Source: Alphaproteobacteria bacterium | GTDB taxonomy: Bacteria > Pseudomonadota > Alphaproteobacteria > Rhizobiales > Aestuariivirgaceae | Assembly: GCA_020441605.1 (NCBI GenBank) | Contig: JAGRLX010000040.1 | Span: forward strand, 1 to 36,791 | Direction: 5' to 3' | Length of the DNA stretch: 36,791 nucleotides | Shown: positions 16,536-22,681 of the stretch, one piece after another | Layout: each line of letters starts with the position of its first letter | How positions within the stretch are numbered: the first letter of the stretch is position 1 | Translations under genes and position numbers: made by a program | Notes under the pieces: generated by a model | Databases searched by the model: none | Told to the model about the DNA's origin: nothing | What the model saw: only the letters and a program-made list of their open reading frames with translations

Positions 16536-17326
16536 CCCGCCGTGTAACCGCCATCCGCATAGAGGATGTGGCCGGTATAGAAGTCGGACGCTTTCGAGAC
16601 GAGAAACAGCAGCGGCCCGGCGAGATCGGAGGGTTCGCCCAGCCGGCCTTTCGGCACCCGCGCCAGAAATCCGGCTCTGGTGGTTCTGGCCTTCTCGTCG
16701 TCACCGAACATCCATTCCGTGAGCGGCGAACGGAAGACGGTCGGCGCGATGGCGTTGACGGTGATGCCGGACGCGCCCAACTCGCAGCCAAGGGCCCTGG
16801 TAATGCCGTCAATCGCCGCCTTGGAGGCGCAGTAGGCCGTATAACCCGCCGGATGGCCGAGAAGCCCGCGCGCCGAGGACATTAGGACGATCTTGCCGCC
16901 GCTGCCCTGCTTCAGCATCTGGGTGGTCACGGCTCTTGCCATGAGCCAGCTCTGGGTCACATTGGCATCCATCACGTCGAGGAAACGTGCTGGCGCCATG
17001 TCGTTGATCTTTGCGACGTCGTTCTTGCCGGAGGCAACAACCAGTATATCCACTCGGCCGAAACGTTCCACGGCCTTCGCAACAATGGCGTTGCAGTTGA
17101 CCTCCGTCGACGGACGAATATTGATCGCCTCGACGTCGGTTGCGCACTGTGCCGCTACGGCATCAAGATCCACCTTCTTGCCGGCCGCCAGCACCAACCG
17201 GCAACCGGCACCTGCCAGAACCCGCGCCGCGAGTGCGCCGAAGGCCCCAGACGCACCCGTGATGATCGCGACCTTGCCCGCGACATCGAACAGCGACAGG
17301 GGATTGCTCAGCCAGTCTTCGTTCAT
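16532..17326 (-). CDS. short-chain dehydrogenase/reductase (SDR)
   Basis: A 264-residue classical SDR. TGASGAFG (residues 23-30) binds NAD(P), Ser150/151 lie in LMSSARG, and Tyr165 and Lys169 are the catalytic pair in GYTAYCASKAA. The C-terminal GHILYADGGYTAG is typical of dehydrogenases in this class. One deviation is that the usual NNAG after beta-4 reads VASG (97-100). It overlaps the cupin gene by 4 bases (ATGA) and the next dehydrogenase by 4 bases, so the enzymes are made together. The substrate is unknown; context suggests oxidation of a hydroxy acid produced by the cyclase-family hydrolase. Confidence 0.87.
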   Translation of the reverse strand: MNEDWLSNPLSLFDVAGKVAIITGASGAFGALAARVLAGAGCRLVLAAGKKVDLDAVAAQCATDVEAINIRPSTEVNCNAIVAKAVERFGRVDILVVASGKNDVAKINDMAPARFLDVMDANVTQSWLMARAVTTQMLKQGSGGKIVLMSSARGLLGHPAGYTAYCASKAAIDGITRALGCELGASGITVNAIAPTVFRSPLTEWMFGDDEKARTTRAGFLARVPKGRLGEPSDLAGPLLFLVSKASDFYTGHILYADGGYTAG

Positions 17327-17673
17327 AGCTTGGCCCCCGGTGGATAGGGAATGACCACCAGCATCCTGCAGACGTGGTTGGACCGATTGACGATCTCGCG
17401 CACTTCATTGGCAGCGATGGTGCAGGAATCCATCGGGCCCAGCACCGTTTCCTTGCCAGCGATGATCACCGTCATTTCCCCGTCGAGCACCACGTAGACC
17501 TTTTCGAACGGCGTCGAGTCGGGTCCCGCTCCGCCGCCGGGCAGAAACTGCGAGAACCCCACCCACTGGTTCTTCGGTCCACCCTCCTCGAAGCCCTGCA
17601 GCCGCAAACCCACCACGCCGCGATGGTTTGGCGCCTCATAGGTTTTGGCGTCCTTGAAGCGCTTCACCAGCAT
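17323..17673 (-). CDS. small cupin-domain protein
   Basis: A 116-residue single-cupin protein. The second half, EKVYVVLDGEMTVIIAGKE through NRSNHVCRMLVVIPYPPG, is a typical cupin beta-barrel. The HxH of cupin motif 1 is missing (FEKVYVVLDG in its place), so a standard metal site is unlikely; it may bind or sense a ligand, or be a non-metal isomerase-like partner. The ATG at 17673 overlaps the cyclase stop by one base (TGATG), and the stop overlaps the SDR start by four. A longer upstream reading runs inside the cyclase in another frame. Role in the pathway unknown. Confidence 0.82.
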   Translation of the reverse strand: MLVKRFKDAKTYEAPNHRGVVGLRLQGFEEGGPKNQWVGFSQFLPGGGAGPDSTPFEKVYVVLDGEMTVIIAGKETVLGPMDSCTIAANEVREIVNRSNHVCRMLVVIPYPPGAKL

Positions 17674-18509
17674 CAGAAAGTCTCCCCGGCTTCGATGCGA
17701 TACTGCTGCTTGGGATCCATGATGGCCACGAGTCGGATGATGCAGCCGTCGCCCCGGTCCCAGTTCCAGGGGAAGAAGGCAAACGTGCAACGCCGGCCGG
17801 TCACGGCATCGAGATCGCCGCCGACGTTCTCGATGCCGAGGATACCATTGTTGAAGAGAATGTTGTGTACGGGTTCCCACGCGGGGAAATCGTCCTTCCA
17901 GTCGCGCCCACCCGACCACTCGCGATATTCCTTTTCGAGATGCGGCAGCAACGGGCCATTCCTCTGGGGACCGATGGCGGTGGCCAGAGGATGATCGTTG
18001 GCCTGGGTATCATGGCCTACAACTTTCACCTGCTTGTCGACCATCCACTGGCCGGCCGATGGGACGAAGCCCGGGCAATAGGCGAAATAGTCGCCGTCCT
18101 CATAGACCTTGTGCCAGCCGGTATTGATGATCAGCACGTCATGCGGGCGGATGGCCTTGCCGCAGGCCTTCTCAAGGTCGTCCGCGGTAATCGACTCCCA
18201 CTTCTTCTTGGGCATCGATACGACAATGCCGGAACCAAAGAAATGCGGCAGAGGCACCTCGTCGATGAACGGCGTGCCCTGCACCACGTGAGCGGGCGCA
18301 TCGATATGCGTGGTCGAATGCATCGAGGTCGTGATCCGCTGCGACAGCACACCGGATTTGGCCATGTAGTGAATGCGTTCGATCTTCACGTCCTGGAAAT
18401 AGGGCCAGTTCGGACATTGATATCCCCAGCGATGGGACAGGTTCACGAACTGCAACCCCATCGGGTTGTCCATGTTGTCCTGAAATTCGATACCGCGCAC
18501 CTTGACCAT
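17673..18509 (-). CDS. cyclase family protein (kynurenine formamidase-like hydrolase)
   Basis: A 278-residue metal-dependent hydrolase of the cyclase/KynB fold, a family that includes arylformamidase and isatin hydrolase. The metal-binding motif is HSTTHIDAPAH, with His64, His68, Asp70 and His74. A second His region, VGHDTQANDHPLATA, and WEPVHNILFNNGILGIENVGG near the C-terminus are typical of the longer bacterial branch. The usual motif is HxGTHxDxPxH; here Gly is replaced by Thr. A strong GGGAGGA ribosome binding site precedes the ATG at 18509, and a promoter lies at 18546-18574. It is the first gene of a four-gene coupled unit divergent from the IclR regulator. It probably hydrolyses a cyclic amide, lactone or enol ester; the substrate is not known. 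Confidence 0.87.
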   Translation of the reverse strand: MVKVRGIEFQDNMDNPMGLQFVNLSHRWGYQCPNWPYFQDVKIERIHYMAKSGVLSQRITTSMHSTTHIDAPAHVVQGTPFIDEVPLPHFFGSGIVVSMPKKKWESITADDLEKACGKAIRPHDVLIINTGWHKVYEDGDYFAYCPGFVPSAGQWMVDKQVKVVGHDTQANDHPLATAIGPQRNGPLLPHLEKEYREWSGGRDWKDDFPAWEPVHNILFNNGILGIENVGGDLDAVTGRRCTFAFFPWNWDRGDGCIIRLVAIMDPKQQYRIEAGETF

Positions 18510-18545
18510 GCTGTCCTCCCTGATCTGTCATTTTTGGTTCGCGAT

Positions 18546-18574
18546 ACGGTACGTTCAAATCGTAATTGCGTCAA
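18546..18574 (-). promoter_or_regulatory. promoter of the cyclase-cupin-SDR-dehydrogenase unit
   Basis: On the minus strand, a -35 box TTGACG (18574-18569) is followed after 17 bases by a -10 box TACCGT (18551-18546). It lies 37 bases upstream of the cyclase ATG at 18509. The -10 element overlaps one arm of an inverted repeat, TACGTTCAA (18550-18558) with TTGAATGTA (18582-18590, one mismatch), which would allow direct control by the divergently encoded IclR protein. Confidence 0.55.
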
Positions 18575-18602
18575 TATTCCATTGAATGTATCGTATTACG
18601 AT
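18566..18602 (+). promoter_or_regulatory. IclR-gene promoter with palindromic operator, predicted leaderless start
   Basis: On the plus strand, TTGCGT (18566-18571) and TATCGT (18589-18594) are separated by 17 bases. A start of transcription 7 bases after the -10 box falls on 18601, which is the A of an ATG. The perfect palindrome ATCGTA-T-TACGAT (18590-18602) covers the -10 region and start site. ATCGTA also occurs at 18559-18564, 31 bases (about three helical turns) upstream. The site is well placed for autoregulation by the IclR protein. Confidence 0.5.
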
Positions 18603-19344
18603 GCAAAAGCGACGTGATGGCTCCGTACTCGTCCTGTCGAAGGCCGTTCAGATCCTCAAGGCCTGCCATGAGCTTGGCCGCGGGTTGAGCCTAGGCGAAA
18701 TTGCGCGCCATGTGGATCTGCCGCGCTCGACGGTGCAACGCATCGTGCAGACTCTGGCTTCCGAAAGCTTCCTCTCCACCGATGGCGCCGCCAAGTCGAT
18801 TACCCTTGGCCCCGACCTTCTGGCGATGGGCGCCATGACCAGTGCGGGCATGGTGGAGCGCGCCTATCCTCAGCTCAAACGACTGGCGCAAAGAACCGGT
18901 GAGACCGTCGACCTGGCATTGCTCAACCGGGACCACCTCATTTTCATCAGCCAGGTACCGGGTGTCCATCGTCTGCAGGCGGTATCGGCCGTCGGCGATA
19001 CGTTCCCTCTGCACTGCACCGCCAATGGCAAGGCAGCGCTCGCGCTTCTGCCCGATGACCGCATCAACATGCTCCTGCAAAACGGCCTTCCGGCGATGAC
19101 CCCGAACACCCTGACGTCCGCAACCGACCTGAAGAAGGAGATTGAGAGAATAAGAAAGTCCGGCCTCGCCTACGATCGCGAGGAACACACGCTCGGCATC
19201 TCGGCCATCGGCATGGCCACGCAGGACAAGGCGCGCCAGATCTATGCTGTCTCGATTCCGGTGCCGTCCGTCCGGTTTTCCCAGGGATTGGCAGCCAACG
19301 AGGCAGCTTTGCGTGAGACCGTCCTGGCACTCACCACCCCTTGA
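18601..19344 (+). CDS. IclR family transcriptional regulator
   Basis: A 247-residue IclR-family regulator. The N-terminal winged helix spans about residues 8-65 (SLGEIARHVDLPRSTVQRIV is the helix-turn-helix). The C-terminal GAF-like effector domain contains GDTFPLHCTANGKAALALL and YDREEHTLGISAIG, both standard. The start at 18601 is preferred because a promoter with its -10 box at 18589-18594 would put the first transcribed base on this ATG; an in-frame ATG at 18586 lies inside that promoter, and neither has a ribosome binding site. It is divergent from the cyclase unit, with about 90 bases between starts, so it is the likely local repressor or activator, released by a pathway metabolite. Confidence 0.9.
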   Translation: MQKRRDGSVLVLSKAVQILKACHELGRGLSLGEIARHVDLPRSTVQRIVQTLASESFLSTDGAAKSITLGPDLLAMGAMTSAGMVERAYPQLKRLAQRTGETVDLALLNRDHLIFISQVPGVHRLQAVSAVGDTFPLHCTANGKAALALLPDDRINMLLQNGLPAMTPNTLTSATDLKKEIERIRKSGLAYDREEHTLGISAIGMATQDKARQIYAVSIPVPSVRFSQGLAANEAALRETVLALTTP

Positions 19345-19355
19345 TCGTCGCGCAA

Positions 19356-19383
19356 CGGGCGAACCAATGGAGACGTTTGCCCG
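19356..19383. terminator. candidate bidirectional terminator between IclR and VOC genes
   Basis: CGGGCGAA (19356-19363) and TTTGCCCG (19376-19383) can pair over eight positions with one G-U pair around a 12-base loop. It lies in the 51-base gap between the convergent IclR and VOC genes, where a terminator for one or both is expected. T-runs are poor on both sides. Confidence 0.35.
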
Positions 19384-19395
19384 AGCCGGGTTACG

Positions 19396-19908
19396 CTAGG
19401 GCTTCGCGCGCCACAACCGATGGGGTGAGTCCTTCTCGTAACCAAGCTTGTCAAAGCTGGCGATTTCGAGGAGTTGGCCCCACGGCGCGCGGAAATATAT
19501 CCAGTTGAACCCCTCCAGGGGCCCGGCATCCACCGAGTTTGGCCCGTCGAGCATTTCGATGCCCTGCGCCCGCAGACGCTCGGCCGAAGCAAAGACATCA
19601 TCGACCTCGAAACAGAGGTGCATCCCGCCGACTTCCGAGGACCGCTTCTGTGGCGCGGTATTGTCTTCGCCGCTGTACTCGAACAGTTCCACGCTGGTGC
19701 CTTCCCCACAACGCAGGAACACCAAATCGCGGATACGCGACTGCGGCGCAGCGCCGAGCTTGCCCTTCATGAAGTCCGCGTCGACATCGAACGGGCCCGT
19801 CCGGAAGACCTCGACCGCACCAAACACCGCCTTGAAGAAGGCAATTCCCTCATCGATGTTCGGCACCGTTATGCCGATGTGATGCATGCCGTAGACACGT
19901 TCCGCCAT
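19396..19908 (-). CDS. VOC (glyoxalase/dioxygenase superfamily) protein
   Basis: A 170-residue protein made of two beta-alpha-beta-beta-beta vicinal-oxygen-chelate modules. The four positions that hold the metal in this fold are filled: His9/His10 (MHHIGITV), Glu74 (SVELFEY), His97 (GGMHLCFEVDD) and Glu148 (GQLLEIASF). Members include glyoxalase I, methylmalonyl-CoA epimerase and extradiol-type enzymes; the size and single-unit architecture suit a glyoxalase- or epimerase-like role, but the substrate cannot be read. A good ribosome binding site (GGAGAA) precedes the ATG at 19908. It is divergent from the solute-binding-domain regulator (222 bases between starts) and convergent with the IclR gene. 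Confidence 0.85.
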   Translation of the reverse strand: MAERVYGMHHIGITVPNIDEGIAFFKAVFGAVEVFRTGPFDVDADFMKGKLGAAPQSRIRDLVFLRCGEGTSVELFEYSGEDNTAPQKRSSEVGGMHLCFEVDDVFASAERLRAQGIEMLDGPNSVDAGPLEGFNWIYFRAPWGQLLEIASFDKLGYEKDSPHRLWRAKP

Positions 19909-20130
19909 GGGATTCTCCTGTCCAAGATACGGGCCGAAACGAAGCTCCGCCCAACACCGGAAACACGCTGCTTCCTTGCAGTGAATGATACATGCGGCAA
20001 CCCTCGGGACTCAAGGGGATTGAAGCCCATTCGCCAGGCAAATGCGCATAAAAACTGCGCCCTTGACGCTCCGCATCGTGAGGGCGCAAGTCAGGGGAAC
20101 TCTACCGGAGGATCGTCGAAAGCCTGGCTC

Positions 20131-21834
20131 ATGACCGAGTATGAACTGCTGAGAATCATCACTTTTCTCGAACGCATGCGGATGCCATACGACAGGCTGC
20201 TGAAGTCTGCCGAGCCCGATCCCGGCTGGAACATCGTTCTCTACCTGATGAAGAACCACTTGCGCGGTGAGAACGTCACCATGTCGTCCCTCGCCTCGGC
20301 CGCCGACATTCCTTTTGCCAGTGCCATGCGGCGCATCCACAAGCTCATCGAGAGCGGCGACATTCAGCTTCGCAAGCGGGGTACGACGGGCAAATCACAT
20401 TACCTGGAACCGAGCCGGAAGCTGGTCATCAGCTTCACGGAATATGCCCGGAACATCAAGGCGCTTCTCGCCGATACCTTCGGACTCCGCAGCGGCAGCG
20501 GCGATTCCGAGGACTATTACTTCGGCGGTTCCTATCTCGCCGGGCAGATCATTCCGCCGCTCGAAATCATGGAGAACAAGACCGACGCCGGCACCGAGCT
20601 GCGCTTCTTGCTCCATGACGATAACTATTTCGCCAGCATGCGCGACATGTGGTCGGATTTCCGCAGCAAATTGTCGTCGCGCAAGAATTTCACGCTGTTG
20701 CCGCTGCCTGAATTGCGCGAAGAAGTCTTTGCCAATGCGCGGCGCCCGGAAAGCCAATACGACGTCATCGCGATAAACATGCCGTGGCTGGGTGAGTGCG
20801 TGGCAAACGGAGTGGCCCAGCCAGTCGCAGACTTCATGAAGAGCAGCAGCATCAACCCGCTGGACTTTCACCCCGCGATCTGGGCGACTGGGATCTGGAG
20901 CAAGACCCAGTACGGCATACCGATCTACTGCACCATCGAGGCTTTGTCCGTGCGCAAGGACCTGTTCGAGGCACGCAAGCTCCACCATCCCTCAACCTTC
21001 GAAAAGGTGATCCAGGCCGCAAGGGCCCTTCACAATCCAAACCGCGGAATGCAGGGGGTCGTCTGGAATGCCGCGAAGGGAATGCCAGTTTCGCATTCCT
21101 TCATGTTCTTCATGGGATGCTGTGGAAGTCCCGTTATCAACATCCCGGCCTCCAGGCTGCATCCCGATTACAGCAAGCTGCATGGAGAATCGATGCGGCC
21201 ACGAATCCTGAGTGATGCCGGCAAGCACACCTTGCAGTACATGCGCGAGCTTCTCGCCTTTTCCCCTCCCGACATCCTGTCGATCGACTGGAACAGGGCG
21301 CTCGAGTATTTCATGGGGGGACAGGCGGCCATGATCTACTGTTGGACCATGCGGGCGGCCCGGTTCGAGTATGACATTCACTCCGTCGTGAAGCGCAAAG
21401 TCGCATACCTGCCCCATCCATCTGGCCCCGGCGGCTCCAGCGTCTCGCCGATCGGCGGCTTCCTACTTATGGTTCCAGCATCGCTGCCGCCCGAACGCGC
21501 ACATCTCGCGTTTGAAGCCATCTCGTGGATGGCATCACCGGCCGCCATGAAAGAGCATGTCAAGAACGGCATTCCGGTTGCGCCGCGTTTCAGCGTGAGT
21601 GCCGACCCTGAGGCGGCTGCCAGCACGCCGATCGTCAGCTTCGTCGACAAGCTGGCGCGGCAGAACCGGATCCAGAACTGGCAACGTCCGCCGATCCGCG
21701 AGTATCACATCCTGGAAGACATTCTCGGCGAGGAAATCTTCGCCGCACTCAATGGCGATATCAGCGAGAGGCAGGCACTGACGCGCAGCCAGAACCGGAT
21801 CGACGCGGCCATGCGCAAGGCTGGATACTATTGA
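20131..21834 (+). CDS. winged-helix regulator fused to a family 1 (MalE-type) solute-binding domain
   Basis: A 567-residue protein with an unusual architecture. Residues about 30-95 form a winged helix-turn-helix (VTMSSLASAADIPFASAMRR recognition region, then a basic wing with LRKRGTTGKSHYLEP). Residues about 125-567 read as an extracellular solute-binding protein family 1 domain: YDVIAINMPWLGE, YGIPIYCTIEALSVRKDLFE, EYFMGGQAAMIYCWTMRAA and a late SPIGGFLLMVPASL block. No signal peptide or membrane helix exists, so the binding domain should be cytoplasmic, sensing a sugar- or polyol-like ligand. SgrR (helix-turn-helix plus family 5 binding domain) is a precedent in principle. The start at 20131 is the only plausible ATG; GGAGGA lies 18 bases upstream, rather far. 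Upstream codons run antisense to the VOC gene and are not part of it. Confidence 0.85.
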   Translation: MTEYELLRIITFLERMRMPYDRLLKSAEPDPGWNIVLYLMKNHLRGENVTMSSLASAADIPFASAMRRIHKLIESGDIQLRKRGTTGKSHYLEPSRKLVISFTEYARNIKALLADTFGLRSGSGDSEDYYFGGSYLAGQIIPPLEIMENKTDAGTELRFLLHDDNYFASMRDMWSDFRSKLSSRKNFTLLPLPELREEVFANARRPESQYDVIAINMPWLGECVANGVAQPVADFMKSSSINPLDFHPAIWATGIWSKTQYGIPIYCTIEALSVRKDLFEARKLHHPSTFEKVIQAARALHNPNRGMQGVVWNAAKGMPVSHSFMFFMGCCGSPVINIPASRLHPDYSKLHGESMRPRILSDAGKHTLQYMRELLAFSPPDILSIDWNRALEYFMGGQAAMIYCWTMRAARFEYDIHSVVKRKVAYLPHPSGPGGSSVSPIGGFLLMVPASLPPERAHLAFEAISWMASPAAMKEHVKNGIPVAPRFSVSADPEAAASTPIVSFVDKLARQNRIQNWQRPPIREYHILEDILGEEIFAALNGDISERQALTRSQNRIDAAMRKAGYY

Positions 21835-21881
21835 TGGGGCCGTCTGCTCCGGCGCGCTGACCGCGTGTCACCGGCATCAGG

Positions 21882-22664
21882 CTACACCAGAACCATTCCG
21901 CCATCCGACATGATGACCTGCCCGGTAATGTAGTCGGAATCCGACGACGCCAGGAAGGCCGCAATGCCGGCGAGATCGTCCGGCTTGGACGGAAAGCCGA
22001 GGAGGATGCTCGACGAAAAGCTCTCGATGAATTCACCCTTCTTATTGATTACGCCCTTGTCGATCATGTCCTGCTCCAGCCCGTCCCACAGAGGCGTGAC
22101 CACGACACCAGGAGCGAAGGCATTGACAGTGATCCTGTTCTTGGCGAATTCGCGGGCGCCTGCCTGGGTGAGAGAAATGACGGACGCCTTGCTTGCGCAG
22201 TAGGGGGCGAATTCGGCATAGCCCTGGCGGCCGGCGATCGAGGCCGTGTTGATGATCTTGCCGCCGGAGCCTTGGGCGATCATCTGCCGGGCCGCCTCCT
22301 GGATGCCGATCATCACGCCGAGCGCATTCACGCGCATGATGCTGTTGAAATTGGCTTCGTCGACCTCCATGAAAGGCATGGGCTTGTTGAAGCCCGCATT
22401 GTTGAACATGACGTCGAGCTTGCCGAAGGTATCGACCGTCTTGGCGATGGCCATCCGCATCTGGGCGCGCTCGGCGACGTCAACCTTGACCCCCAGGGCA
22501 CGATGTCCTTCGCCTTTCAGGCGATCCGCAACCGCGTTCGCACCATCGCCATTCATGTCTGCGATGACGATTGTTCCGCCCTCTGCTGCCAGGCGGCCGG
22601 CGATGCCTTCGCCAAGGCCCTGGGCGCCTCCGGTGATCATGATGACGCGGTTATGCAATCTCAT
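21882..22664 (-). CDS. short-chain dehydrogenase/reductase (SDR)
   Basis: A 260-residue classical SDR, probably NAD-dependent (Asp36 after beta-2 in VIADMNGDG). TGGAQGLG (11-18) binds the cofactor, FNNAG (88-91 region) is intact, and Ser142, Tyr155 and Lys159 (PYCASKA) form the catalytic set. The long VVVTPLWDGLEQDMIDKG substrate loop resembles sorbitol, butanediol or acetoin reductase-type SDRs. The start is the ATG at 22664 behind GAAGGA; a longer reading opens only with TTG. It is the last gene of the ABC-transporter unit (17-base gap) and convergent with the regulator at 20131, so it probably oxidises the imported substrate. Confidence 0.88.
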   Translation of the reverse strand: MRLHNRVIMITGGAQGLGEGIAGRLAAEGGTIVIADMNGDGANAVADRLKGEGHRALGVKVDVAERAQMRMAIAKTVDTFGKLDVMFNNAGFNKPMPFMEVDEANFNSIMRVNALGVMIGIQEAARQMIAQGSGGKIINTASIAGRQGYAEFAPYCASKASVISLTQAGAREFAKNRITVNAFAPGVVVTPLWDGLEQDMIDKGVINKKGEFIESFSSSILLGFPSKPDDLAGIAAFLASSDSDYITGQVIMSDGGMVLV

Positions 22665-22681
22665 CGCTTCGTTTCCTTCTC

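Noticed and set aside
19474..20130. Open frame that would extend the solute-binding-domain regulator to 786 residues
   Set aside because: Positions 19474-19908 are antisense to the well-supported VOC gene, and the added residues have no recognisable domain. The conserved protein begins at the ATG at 20131.
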